Of a DNA stretch of 64,000 bases, positions 29,438 to 37,912 are shown piece by piece (position 1 is the stretch's first letter; each line of letters starts with the position of its first letter). Made by a program: the position numbers and the translations under genes. Under the pieces are notes generated by a model. It was given only the letters and a program-made list of their open reading frames with translations, had not been told where the DNA came from and searched no databases. This DNA is from an uncultured Pelagibacteraceae bacterium (GTDB lineage: Bacteria; Pseudomonadota; Alphaproteobacteria; Pelagibacterales; Pelagibacteraceae): positions 114,384 through 178,383 of the forward strand of contig CACJEG010000002.1 of assembly GCA_902592375.1 (NCBI GenBank), in the 5' to 3' direction.

Positions 29438-30895
29438 TTATTTTTTTGCTAACAAGTAGTATGTTATCCAGGCAACAAATGCACCTATTATCCAAGCATA
29501 AGATTGTAAAAACATTAAATTAGTATTCCAAATTGTTGACGCTGAAAAAATAAATCCTAATATTAAAGAATAAACACCTTTTATATGCCAACCACCTGAA
29601 TAATAATAAACACTCTCTTTGTCTATAGAATATAGGTCTTTATTACTTAATTCTTGATTTTTAATTAAATAATAGTCAGCTGCCATCACTCCAAATAAAG
29701 GACCAAAGAAAGCACCAAAAGTATCAACAAATGATAAAATTCCTATTTGGCTCAATATAGTCAGCCAAAAGATTGCGATCAACAAACCAAAAAAAGCAAT
29801 TAAATAACTAGCGCTTTTTAAACTTAATATTGAAGGAGCAAAATTTATTAGAGAGTATTGAGATGGGATGAAATTGGCAACTAAATTTGTAGAAGCTGAA
29901 GCTATTATAATAAAAAACAAAACTACTATTGTTATCTGTATATTATCAAACTTCCCAATTATATCTGTAGGATTAGTAAAAATTCTATCTATATCTGAAA
30001 ATTTTTGATTTAGAAAAACATCAGAACCTGTAACAATAAAAACAGACAAAAAAGAAAAAATAATTAAATTCAAAATTAAACTTAAGTTTCCTTTTTTTAA
30101 TTCTTTTTCATTTTTAACATACCTAGAAAAATCACCAAAACTAATGATTAAAATTGAAAAATAAGCAAATATTGTACCTGCAACTGTTAACAGAGGTGCT
30201 AAATTATTAACGTCTAAAAAATTATTAAGATTAAAAATATTTGAAAAAGCTTCAGTGGTTATTTTTACATCACTTAATAAAACAACGAAGAAAAAAATTA
30301 GCATTCCAACATAAACTGTTATCGCTGAAAAATTAATTATTTTTTTATTATACTGCATCCCAACAGTAAAAAATAAAGTTTGTAAAAATATTGTAATTAT
30401 TATTGCAGACCAATCAATAATGTTCATACCAAAATAATAAAAAATAAATATTTCCTGCTGTAATAAAGAATTATCTATAGAAAAAATTATTATTCTAATT
30501 AAATAAACTAATATTTTAGATAAAAAATAAGTTTGAATTCCAAATAAAAAAATTCCAACTAAACTTCTGATTAATCCAAAAAATTTAGCACCATTAAACC
30601 CTAATGAAGATCTTAACAATACTGCAAACGGTAAACCAAATTTTTGAGAAGGTTTTCCGATAATATTTGAAAATAAATAAACAAAAAAAGATCCTAGTAT
30701 TATTCCAAAAAAAACTACAAAAATATTTAAACTATACATTAAGTATAAAGAGGATATTAAAGAGAAACCAATTACACTTTGTACATTAGCGCCCCAAAAA
30801 CAAAATAAATCTTTCCAATTCCAAGTTTTGTAATTTGGATTAACTGTAACTAGGTCCCAATTGGAAAGAGAGTATTTTACTTTTGGCTGATTCAC
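29438..30895 (-). CDS. NCS1 family nucleobase/cation-type permease
   Basis: A 485-residue, 12-helix transporter. The N-terminal YSLSNWDLVTVNPNYKTWNW and FCFWGANVQSVIGFSL are the NCS1 signature (uracil, allantoin, hydantoin, cytosine, thiamine carriers), as are GKPSQKFGLPFAVLLRSSLG and FGDFSRYVKNEKELKKGN. The substrate cannot be read from the sequence. The start codon is GTG at 30895, 25 nt after the dctM stop. Being between a TRAP transporter and an SDR gene on one strand suggests shared transcription, perhaps a second uptake route for related compounds. Confidence 0.85.
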   Translation of the reverse strand: MNQPKVKYSLSNWDLVTVNPNYKTWNWKDLFCFWGANVQSVIGFSLISSLYLMYSLNIFVVFFGIILGSFFVYLFSNIIGKPSQKFGLPFAVLLRSSLGFNGAKFFGLIRSLVGIFLFGIQTYFLSKILVYLIRIIIFSIDNSLLQQEIFIFYYFGMNIIDWSAIIITIFLQTLFFTVGMQYNKKIINFSAITVYVGMLIFFFVVLLSDVKITTEAFSNIFNLNNFLDVNNLAPLLTVAGTIFAYFSILIISFGDFSRYVKNEKELKKGNLSLILNLIIFSFLSVFIVTGSDVFLNQKFSDIDRIFTNPTDIIGKFDNIQITIVVLFFIIIASASTNLVANFIPSQYSLINFAPSILSLKSASYLIAFFGLLIAIFWLTILSQIGILSFVDTFGAFFGPLFGVMAADYYLIKNQELSNKDLYSIDKESVYYYSGGWHIKGVYSLILGFIFSASTIWNTNLMFLQSYAWIIGAFVAWITYYLLAKK

Positions 30896-30920
30896 TAAAT
30901 TTATTTTAAACTAATAAATT

Positions 30921-32255
30921 CTACTGTCCATATAAGAGAGTTGGCAACCATAAGGCAATCTTAGGAAATATTATAATTAAAATTAAGCCTATAATTTGTA
31001 GAACCATAAATTGCATCATTCCATAATAAATATCTTTTAAATCCCATTCAGGAACTACGCCTTTTAAGAAATAGGCAGACAAAGCTACGGGTGGAGACAG
31101 CCAGGCGGTCTGGAGATTGACAGCGACTAATATTGCAAACCAAGTTAAATTAAAACCTAAAGCTTCAATTAATGGTAAAAGAATTGGCACAATAATCATC
31201 ACAATTGGTACCCATTCTAATGGCCAACCTAATAAAAATATTGCAACCATTACAATTGCTAAAATTAAATATTTATTCATCTCTAGGCCTAGCAAAAATT
31301 CTGTTAATAAAGTTGGAGTGCCTAGTCTTGCAAATACTGCGCCAAAAAAGTTTGAAGCAGCAACTAAAACCATAATTAAAGCAGTAATCTCTAACGTTTT
31401 AACTAAAGCCTCTTGTAGTTTAGATAAAGTTAATTTTTTATATGCTAATGAAAGTAACAATGCTCCCATTGCACCACAACCAGCTGCTTCCGTTGGCGTT
31501 GCAAAACCAAACAAAATACTTCCTAATGCTGCGAAAACTAGTGCTGCAGGAGGAACTAAGCCTAAAAAGAATTCTATCCAAACCTCTTTCATGCTTGCTG
31601 CTCTCATTTCTTCAGGAATTACAGGTCCTAGTTTTGGATTTATCATGCATCTTATTGTTGTGTAGCCGGCGTATAAACTTGCAAGAAGAATTCCTGGTAT
31701 TATAGCGGCAGCAAATAAATCAATTACAGGAATTTCCATAATTGGACCCATTACAACAAGCATAATACTTGGTGGAATTAAAATTCCTAAAGTACCACCA
31801 GCTGTAATTGTACCGGCTGCAAGTCTTACATCATATCCAGATCTATTCATTGATTTTGCTGCCATGATTCCCAGTATAGTTACTGAGGCACCAACAATTC
31901 CTGTTGCTGCAGCAAAGATGACTGAAACAAACAATACAGCATAATACAATGCACCTCTTACTCTAGCCAACATCATTTGAAATGATGAGAATAATCTTTC
32001 CATCAGTCCTGCTTGTTCCATCATAATACCCATAAAGACAAAGAGTGGGACGGCGGCGAGAGTTTGTTCGGTCATGACCATCGAGAATTGGAGAGTCATT
32101 AAATAAAACACTAATTTTCCAAATCCTAAATAACCAAATACAAAACCTAGGAAAATTAATGTAAATGAAATAGGAAATCCAACAAAGATAGCAAACAACA
32201 TTACTCCAACTAAAATAAAACCTAAATATGCTGGATCTATAAATTCAGCTATCAT
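30921..32255 (-). CDS. dctM: TRAP transporter large permease (DctM)
   Basis: A 444-residue membrane subunit with about 12 helices that uses the ion gradient to import substrate delivered by DctP. Visible family stretches are FVGFPISFTLIFLGFVFG, AAVPLFVFMGIMMEQAGL, the GIVGASVTILGIMAA region, AGGTLGILIPPSIMLVVMG and FGFATPTEAAGCGAMGAL. It overlaps the small permease by 4 nt. The carrier resembles the FcbT/mannitol-chloroaromatic type of TRAP systems rather than the DctPQM dicarboxylate type, judged from the small subunit. Confidence 0.94.
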   Translation of the reverse strand: MIAEFIDPAYLGFILVGVMLFAIFVGFPISFTLIFLGFVFGYLGFGKLVFYLMTLQFSMVMTEQTLAAVPLFVFMGIMMEQAGLMERLFSSFQMMLARVRGALYYAVLFVSVIFAAATGIVGASVTILGIMAAKSMNRSGYDVRLAAGTITAGGTLGILIPPSIMLVVMGPIMEIPVIDLFAAAIIPGILLASLYAGYTTIRCMINPKLGPVIPEEMRAASMKEVWIEFFLGLVPPAALVFAALGSILFGFATPTEAAGCGAMGALLLSLAYKKLTLSKLQEALVKTLEITALIMVLVAASNFFGAVFARLGTPTLLTEFLLGLEMNKYLILAIVMVAIFLLGWPLEWVPIVMIIVPILLPLIEALGFNLTWFAILVAVNLQTAWLSPPVALSAYFLKGVVPEWDLKDIYYGMMQFMVLQIIGLILIIIFPKIALWLPTLLYGQ

Positions 32256-32866
32256 TCATCTTCTCCTGGCCACTTTCCTCTTGTAGCAGCCCAATAACTT
32301 TTAAATAATTCTGAAATACCTTGGATTAATAAAAATATTATACCAACTAATAAACAAGTTTTAATCGGCCACATGTAAGGCATCCAAGTAGTATCCATTC
32401 CTCTCTCACCTCTTTGAATAGACTCTCCAACATATCCAATAGTCATATAAAGAAATACAATTAAGCCCGGAAAATAAAATAAAATATATAACCAAAAATC
32501 TATTAAACCTTGATTTTTAGTTTTAAAATTCCTGTATAAAAAATCAGCTCTGATGTGAACACCTTTAGATAGTGCGTAACCAGCACCCAACATAAAAAGT
32601 GCACCATATAAAAATCTACTGATGTCATAGGCCCAAATTGTTGGAGCATGAAATAATTTTCTAGCAAGAACCTCGTAGGTCATTGCAAAAATTAATGGCA
32701 TTAATATCCAACAAACAATGTTGCCTACCCATTTGCTAAATTTATCGATATTAACAATTGAACTTGCCATCCATGACGGCATATCATTTGGCATTTTTCC
32801 TGAACCACCTCGCCTTTCGGCAATCATTTCATCTGATATATCTAGTTTACCTGGTTCTTCTGCCAT
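32252..32866 (-). CDS. dctQ: TRAP transporter small permease (DctQ)
   Basis: A 204-residue subunit with a cytoplasmic N-terminal extension of about 40 residues and four predicted helices. The FHAPTIWAYDISRFLYGALF segment followed by AGYALSKGVHIRADFLY is typical of DctQ proteins of the FcbT2/YiaM-like group. It lies downstream of dctP, separated by a strong hairpin, and overlaps dctM by 4 nt. Confidence 0.92.
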   Translation of the reverse strand: MAEEPGKLDISDEMIAERRGGSGKMPNDMPSWMASSIVNIDKFSKWVGNIVCWILMPLIFAMTYEVLARKLFHAPTIWAYDISRFLYGALFMLGAGYALSKGVHIRADFLYRNFKTKNQGLIDFWLYILFYFPGLIVFLYMTIGYVGESIQRGERGMDTTWMPYMWPIKTCLLVGIIFLLIQGISELFKSYWAATRGKWPGEDE

Positions 32867-32884
32867 AAAATTTTATATAAAAAA

Positions 32885-32912
32885 TTAGAGCGGACTATTA
32901 AGTCCGCTCTAA
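32885..32912 (-). terminator. Terminator-like hairpin between dctP and dctQ (attenuator)
   Basis: A perfect 12-bp stem, TTAGAGCGGACT pairing with AGTCCGCTCTAA around a 4-nt loop (32897-32900), is unusually GC-rich for this genome. In the direction of transcription (minus) it is followed directly by a run of six T and further T-rich sequence up to the dctQ start. This is the form of an intrinsic terminator. Placed inside the operon it should limit read-through so that the binding protein is made in excess of the membrane subunits, and it could protect the dctP mRNA 3' end. Confidence 0.8.
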
Positions 32913-32931
32913 CGTAAAGATTATTTAATGA

Positions 32932-34026
32932 TTACTTTAATGTTGCTGCGTGAGCCATTCCTAGCTTCGCATTAGACATTTGAGCACCACTCCAGAAAGG
33001 AACTGCGATATCAGCAAATTCTTTCATAGAGTCCCATACTTCTGCAAAAAATGCATTGTTTGCAGCGTTTGTTTCCAAACTTTTCTTAGCTGCAGCCATG
33101 TATTCAGTAAAGTAGTCAGAAGGAGTATCTTCTAATTTTACACCATGAACTTCTGTAAGCTCTCTTAAAGCTTTTCCGTTTTCATAGATTCTGTAACTTA
33201 GAGATTTTGCTAAAGATGCATTTGCTGCAACTTCTAGAGACTTCTTCTCATGAGCACTCATAGCATTGTAAGTTTTTCCAGTAATATAAAAGTCAGCATT
33301 TACTACTACTTGGTGTAAACCTTGTAGGTAGTAGTGCTTTAATACTTTTTGAAAACCAAACGTTAAATCTGGCTTAGGACAACACCATTCAGCAGCATCA
33401 ATAGTTCCTGCCTCTAAAGCTGGTAGAATGTCTCCACCACCCATGGCAACAGATGCTATACCAATGTCTTTATAAGTTTGTCCTGGAATTCCTGGAGGAG
33501 TTCTGAACTTATATTTTCTAAAGTCAGCCATATCTTTAATTGGTTTTGGAAACCAACCTAAAGCTTCTGGTCCAACTGGTTGAATCATAAATCCTTTAAT
33601 ATCTCTTCCCATTTCTTTCCATAGTCTGTCGTATAACTCTTTTCCACCGCCATACTGAAACCAAGATAAGAATGCAATATTGTCAATACCAACTCCACCA
33701 CCTGCTACTGGTGAACCAAATAACATAGCTGCAGGGTGATCACCTGACCAATAGTGCGTCCAAGCGAACCCACAATCGATTAGACCTTTGTCAACTGCGT
33801 CTAGAGTTTCTTTTACACCAACAACTGCTCCTGCAGGCATAATTTCAAACTTTAGAGATCCACCAGTTAATTCAGTTACTGTGTCAGTAAAGTCCTTTAA
33901 CATTTTTACTTCATCAGCTTTTGTGTTAAGAACTGTCTGACATTTTAGTGTTTTTGCAGCATTAGCATTTGAAATAAATCCAAATACCATTGCAACCGCA
34001 AATAACATTGAAATGATTTTTTTCAT
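32932..34026 (-). CDS. dctP: TRAP transporter substrate-binding protein (DctP)
   Basis: A signal peptide (residues 1-23, SNANA at the end) leads a 340-residue periplasmic binding protein of the DctP family. Characteristic features are TLKCQTVLNTKADEVKMLKD, a PAGAVVGVKETLDAVDKGLI region and the conserved Arg in KYKFRTPPGIPGQTYKDIG that usually contacts a substrate carboxylate or sulfonate. It also has the GGGDILPALEAGTIDAAEW motif of the TakP/FcbT1-like subgroup. The WCCPKPD stretch after it has two adjacent Cys. The ligand is unknown; context suggests a small organic acid or sulfonate. A GAGAGGG-type ribosome-binding site precedes the start. Confidence 0.93.
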   Translation of the reverse strand: MKKIISMLFAVAMVFGFISNANAAKTLKCQTVLNTKADEVKMLKDFTDTVTELTGGSLKFEIMPAGAVVGVKETLDAVDKGLIDCGFAWTHYWSGDHPAAMLFGSPVAGGGVGIDNIAFLSWFQYGGGKELYDRLWKEMGRDIKGFMIQPVGPEALGWFPKPIKDMADFRKYKFRTPPGIPGQTYKDIGIASVAMGGGDILPALEAGTIDAAEWCCPKPDLTFGFQKVLKHYYLQGLHQVVVNADFYITGKTYNAMSAHEKKSLEVAANASLAKSLSYRIYENGKALRELTEVHGVKLEDTPSDYFTEYMAAAKKSLETNAANNAFFAEVWDSMKEFADIAVPFWSGAQMSNAKLGMAHAATLK

Positions 34027-34039
34027 TTGTTTCCCTCTC

Positions 34040-34067
34040 TTTATTTTTAAAAAACAAAGCTTGTCAA
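34040..34067 (-). promoter_or_regulatory. Candidate dctP promoter
   Basis: A perfect TTGACA (34062-34067, minus strand) is followed after 16 nt by AATAAA (34040-34045). The predicted leader would be very short and includes the purine-rich ribosome-binding site AGAGGG at 34033-34038. The consensus -35 box is notable in this genome, but the -10 is imperfect. The 139-nt region 34027-34165 is shared with the divergent GMC gene and holds no ORF. Confidence 0.35.
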
Positions 34068-34165
34068 AGAATGAATTCTAAAACAAGTGCTAATATTGAA
34101 TATTTTTAATTTTTTTACAGTATTGTTAGTAAAAAATTTTTTTTAATTTATAAGAGTTCTAAGCA

Positions 34166-35776
34166 ATGGAAAATTTTGATTTTATTATTATTGGAGCTGG
34201 ATCTGCTGGATGTGTTCTTGCAAATAGATTGTCTGAAAATCCTAAAAATAAGGTACTTTTAATTGAGGCTGGAGGCAAGGATACTTATCCATGGATACAT
34301 ATTCCAGTTGGTTACTTTAAAACTATGCACAATCCAAAAGTTGATTGGTGTTTTAAAACTGAGCCTGATGAAACAATGAATAATAGATCAATAAGATATC
34401 CAAGAGGAAAAACTTTGGGAGGGAGCTCCTCAATAAATGGTCTTTTGTGGATTAGAGGTCAAAAAGAAGATTATAATATTTGGCGACAATTAGGAAATAC
34501 TGGTTGGGGCTGGGATGATGTTTTGCCTTATTTTTTAAAATCTGAAAATAACGAATTAGGTAAAAGTGAATTTCATAACGATAATGGCCCAATTACTGTT
34601 GCAAATAAAAAAATAAATTTAAAACTGCTTGATGAATTTCAAAATGCTGCTGAAGAATATGGAATTCCAAAAACAGTTGATTTTAACACCGGAGATAATT
34701 TTGGTGTAGGTTTTTTTCAGTTTACAACAAGCTTCAACAAACGGGGATTAAAATTAAGATGTAGTGCTGCTAAAGGATATTTAAATCCTGCAAAAAAAAG
34801 ACCTAATTTAAAAATTGTGGTAAATGCACATGTCCAAAAAATTAATTTTGAAGGAAAAAAAGTAGTTGGCGCAAGTTATTATCAAGGTGAAAATTTAATT
34901 ACTGTTAAAGCAAATAAAGAAGTAATTTTATCTGCTGGATCTATTGGATCTCCACATTTATTGCAAGTATCTGGTATTGGTAATAAAGAAAAGCTTAAAA
35001 AATTTGGCATAGATATTATTCATGAATCGAATGGTGTGGGTTTAAATTTACAGGATCATTTAATGTTCAGGCCTGTATATAAAGTAAAAAATTTAAAATC
35101 GTTAAATAGAAAAGTAGAAAGTTTATTTGGTAGGTTTTTAATGGGACTTGAATATGTTTTAAATCAAAGTGGTCCAGTAACAATGGGTGCAAGTCAAGTT
35201 TGCGGATTTGTAAAAAGTGATCCTTCAAGAGCCACTCCGAATCTACAATTTCATGTATCACCTGTTAGTACAGATATTTTAGGAGTTACTCCAATGCATG
35301 ATTTCGAGGGAATTACTCCTACTGTAGCAAATGTAAGACCAACTAGTAGAGGTGAAATCAATATTGCTAGTGGTGACAGCAGAGTATATCCAAAAATAAA
35401 GATGAATTATTTATCAACACATGATGATAGAAGAGTTGCGGCTCAAGGACTAAAAATTGTAAGAAAAATTATGTTAGAAACAGAAACATTTAAAAAATAT
35501 GAGCCAGAGGAATATAGACCTGGATCTCATATTACTGATGATGAAGAATTAGTTAGAGAAGGATCAAATTTCACCCAAACAATTTTTCATCCTGTTGGAA
35601 CATGTAAAATGGGTCAAGATGAAATGTCAGTAGTTGACGAGAAGCTTAAAGTTAGAGGTGTAAGCAATCTAAGAGTTGTTGATGCTTCTATAATGCCTAA
35701 CATCACCTCAGGGAATACCAATGCTCCAACAATAATGATTGCAGAAAAAGCGTCTGACATGATATTAAACAATTGA
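34166..35776 (+). CDS. GMC family oxidoreductase (choline/alcohol dehydrogenase-like; IseJ candidate)
   Basis: FAD-dependent alcohol oxidoreductase, 536 residues. The Rossmann motif [19 protein letters not shown] is at residues 5-23, the GMC signature [19 protein letters not shown] near residue 85, a second in [19 protein letters not shown] near 255, and the catalytic His in [10 protein letters not shown] near 475 with the C-terminal [15 protein letters not shown]. Such enzymes oxidise choline, polyols or other primary alcohols. It is divergent from the TRAP operon and on the same strand as TerC and SDR genes. Isethionate dehydrogenase (IseJ) belongs to this family, and xsc lies 3.5 kb away, so isethionate oxidation is a plausible but unproven role. 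Confidence 0.92.
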   Translation: MENFDFIIIGAGSAGCVLANRLSENPKNKVLLIEAGGKDTYPWIHIPVGYFKTMHNPKVDWCFKTEPDETMNNRSIRYPRGKTLGGSSSINGLLWIRGQKEDYNIWRQLGNTGWGWDDVLPYFLKSENNELGKSEFHNDNGPITVANKKINLKLLDEFQNAAEEYGIPKTVDFNTGDNFGVGFFQFTTSFNKRGLKLRCSAAKGYLNPAKKRPNLKIVVNAHVQKINFEGKKVVGASYYQGENLITVKANKEVILSAGSIGSPHLLQVSGIGNKEKLKKFGIDIIHESNGVGLNLQDHLMFRPVYKVKNLKSLNRKVESLFGRFLMGLEYVLNQSGPVTMGASQVCGFVKSDPSRATPNLQFHVSPVSTDILGVTPMHDFEGITPTVANVRPTSRGEINIASGDSRVYPKIKMNYLSTHDDRRVAAQGLKIVRKIMLETETFKKYEPEEYRPGSHITDDEELVREGSNFTQTIFHPVGTCKMGQDEMSVVDEKLKVRGVSNLRVVDASIMPNITSGNTNAPTIMIAEKASDMILNN

Positions 35777-36369
35777 TGTTTGCAGAATTTTTTACGCCTG
35801 AACAAATAGCAATATTAACTCAAATTATTTTTATCGATTTAGTTTTAGCAGGAGACAATGCCATTATAATTGGAATGGTTGCATCTAAGTTTCCAGTTGA
35901 ACAAAGAAAAAAAGTTATTTTCTGGGGAATTGGTGGTGCTGTAATTTTAAGAATAATACTAACTTTACTCACAGCTTATTTACTGCAAATAACCGGTTTA
36001 AGATTAATTGGGGGATTATTATTACTTTATATCGTTTACAAGCTTTACGCAGATGTAATCAAAGGTTCAGAAACAGAAGAAGATATAAAGGTAGATAATT
36101 CAAGTTTTCTAAAAGCAATTTGGACTGTTTTACTAGCAGATTTTACAATGAGTTTAGATAATGTTTTAGGTGTTGCTGGAGCTGCAGGTGATCATTATGG
36201 TCTACTTGTATTTGGGTTAGTATTATCAATCGTTTTAATGGCAACTGCAGCAACATTAATATCTGGATGGATTAAAAAATATAAATGGATTGCTTGGGTT
36301 GGATTATTAGCAATATTAATAGTAGCTGTTGAGTTGATTTACACAGATATTAAAATATTATTCTTTTAA
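35776..36369 (+). CDS. TerC/YjbE family integral membrane protein
   Basis: A 197-residue protein with about seven membrane helices. Two acidic motifs inside helices, FIDLVLAGDNAIIIGM near residue 20 and LADFTMSLDNVLGVAG near 120, are the TerC-family signature and probably coordinate a metal ion; relatives are implicated in Mn2+ export. I use the ATG at 35776, which overlaps the GMC stop (TGATG). The next gene starts on its last stop base (TAATG). Confidence 0.92.
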   Translation: MFAEFFTPEQIAILTQIIFIDLVLAGDNAIIIGMVASKFPVEQRKKVIFWGIGGAVILRIILTLLTAYLLQITGLRLIGGLLLLYIVYKLYADVIKGSETEEDIKVDNSSFLKAIWTVLLADFTMSLDNVLGVAGAAGDHYGLLVFGLVLSIVLMATAATLISGWIKKYKWIAWVGLLAILIVAVELIYTDIKILFF

Positions 36370-37127
36370 TGTATCTTCAAAAAATAAATCTTAAAAACAA
36401 ATATGCTTTAGTTACTGGCGCAGGTAAAGGATTGGGTAGAGCATGTTCAATTGCGTTAGCTGAGGCAGGTGCAACGGTTATAGCTTTAAGCAGAACATCT
36501 TCGGATCTTGATAAATTAGAAAAGGATATCAAAAAAGTTAAAGGTAAGATTATTAAGGTTTCATGCGATGTAATGAACTATGAGGATTTAAAACAAAAAT
36601 TAGATAAAATTAAGATTATTGATGTATTAGTAAATAATGCAGGAACTAACATTCCAGAACCTTTTGAAAAAATTAAACAAAAAAGTATGAATTACCTTGT
36701 GGATTTAAATCTTAAAGCGGCATTTAACGTGGCACAACTTGTAGTAAAAAAAATGCTTAAAAATAAAAAAAGACGTGGTTCAATTATAAATATGTCATCA
36801 CAACTCGGTCATGTTGGTATGGGTGGAAGAAATGTATACAATATGACTAAATTTGGAATTGAGGGATTGACTAAAGGTATGGGTGTTGAATTAGCCAAAA
36901 AAAATATCAGAGTTAATACGGTAGCACCTACTTTTGTTGAAACACCAATGGTTAAAAAATTTTTTAAAAACAAAAAGTTTAAAAAATTAGCTCTTGGAAA
37001 TATTCCTATGGGTAAAGCAGCTACTGAAAGTGATGTTGCTACAACTGTTTGTTTTTTAGCATCATCAGCATCTTCAATGATAACTGGAACATCAATAATT
37101 ATAGATGGTGGATGGACAGCTCAATAA
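36369..37127 (+). CDS. SDR family oxidoreductase
   Basis: Short-chain dehydrogenase, 252 residues: cofactor loop LVTGAGKGLGRACS near residue 15, an Arg in ALSRTSSDLD after beta-2 that favours NADP(H), LVNNAGTNIPEPF, and catalytic Ser with the YxxxK element in NMSSQLGHVGMGGRNVYNMTK. The C-terminus ITGTSIIIDGGWTAQ is normal for the family. Relatives include gluconate 5-dehydrogenase and 3-oxoacyl-ACP reductase-like enzymes; the substrate is unknown. It overlaps TerC by one base and the peptidase gene by 16 nt. Confidence 0.9.
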   Translation: MYLQKINLKNKYALVTGAGKGLGRACSIALAEAGATVIALSRTSSDLDKLEKDIKKVKGKIIKVSCDVMNYEDLKQKLDKIKIIDVLVNNAGTNIPEPFEKIKQKSMNYLVDLNLKAAFNVAQLVVKKMLKNKKRRGSIINMSSQLGHVGMGGRNVYNMTKFGIEGLTKGMGVELAKKNIRVNTVAPTFVETPMVKKFFKNKKFKKLALGNIPMGKAATESDVATTVCFLASSASSMITGTSIIIDGGWTAQ

Positions 37128-37912
37128 TTTATAGAATTTTTTTTGTTTTTTTAATTTTTATATCACCAGTAAACGCTATTGAATTCCAAGGTAAATTTCT
37201 GCAAGGTCATTTTATATTAGGTAAAACTGACCCTAATGCTAAAATTTTGGTTGGAAAAAAAGAAGTAAAAGTTTCAAAAGACGGTTTTTTTGTTTTTGGT
37301 ATAGATCGAGATCAAAAATACGACCTAGCTTTTACAAAAATTATTGATGGAAAAAAAACAATAACTACAAAAAAAGTTTTAAAGCGGAAATACAATATAC
37401 AAAGAATAGATGGTTTGGCAGAAAGTAAAGTCACTCCACCTGAGTCTGTTTATAAAAGAATTAAAAAAGAAAATAATGCCATTGGAGAAGCAAGAGCAAT
37501 TAATTCGGATCTACAATTTTTTAAGGAAAAATTTATCATGCCAGTTGAAGGTATAATCAGTGGTGTTTATGGTAGTCAAAGAATTTTAAATGGAAAACCA
37601 AGATGGCCTCACTATGGAATAGATATTGCTGCTAAACAAGGAACGATGATTAAATCTTCTGGCTCTGGTGTCGTTACTATGGCTGAAGATGATTTATACT
37701 ATACTGGTGGCACAGTAATAATGGATCATGGTCATGGGATATCTACAATATATTCTCATTTAGAAAATGTATTAGTCTCAGTTGGTGATCAAATTAATCA
37801 GGGAGATATCATAGGAACTGTAGGATCAACTGGCAGGTCAACAGGACCTCACTTAGATTTTAGAATTAATTGGTTTCAAACACGATTAGATCCAATGTCT
37901 GTCTTAAACTAA
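37112..37912 (+). CDS. M23 family metallopeptidase (LytM/peptidoglycan hydrolase-like)
   Basis: A 266-residue exported protein. I choose the ATG at 37112, giving MDSSIIYRIFFVFLIFISPV with a signal peptide cut near NAIE; the open frame further upstream lies within the SDR gene. The C-terminal LytM domain has the zinc motif in RWPHYGIDIAAKQGT (HxxxD), GSGVVTMAEDDLYY and the HGHGISTIYSHLENV element (HxH), then TGRSTGPHLDFRI. It probably trims peptidoglycan cross-bridges or activates another hydrolase. Its end overlaps the convergent flavoprotein gene by 4 nt. Confidence 0.92.
   Translation: MDSSIIYRIFFVFLIFISPVNAIEFQGKFLQGHFILGKTDPNAKILVGKKEVKVSKDGFFVFGIDRDQKYDLAFTKIIDGKKTITTKKVLKRKYNIQRIDGLAESKVTPPESVYKRIKKENNAIGEARAINSDLQFFKEKFIMPVEGIISGVYGSQRILNGKPRWPHYGIDIAAKQGTMIKSSGSGVVTMAEDDLYYTGGTVIMDHGHGISTIYSHLENVLVSVGDQINQGDIIGTVGSTGRSTGPHLDFRINWFQTRLDPMSVLN

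Noticed and set aside
29433..29495. 21-codon N-terminal extension of the SDR in the TRAP operon
   Set aside because: It overlaps the end of the NCS1 permease and adds Cys-rich residues not found before the Rossmann motif in SDR proteins.
31117..31665. 182-codon plus-strand frame opposite dctM
   Set aside because: Mirror of the hydrophobic dctM coding sequence. Composition (many Ala, Asn, Lys, Pro) is what the antisense of a membrane protein yields, and no ribosome-binding context supports it.
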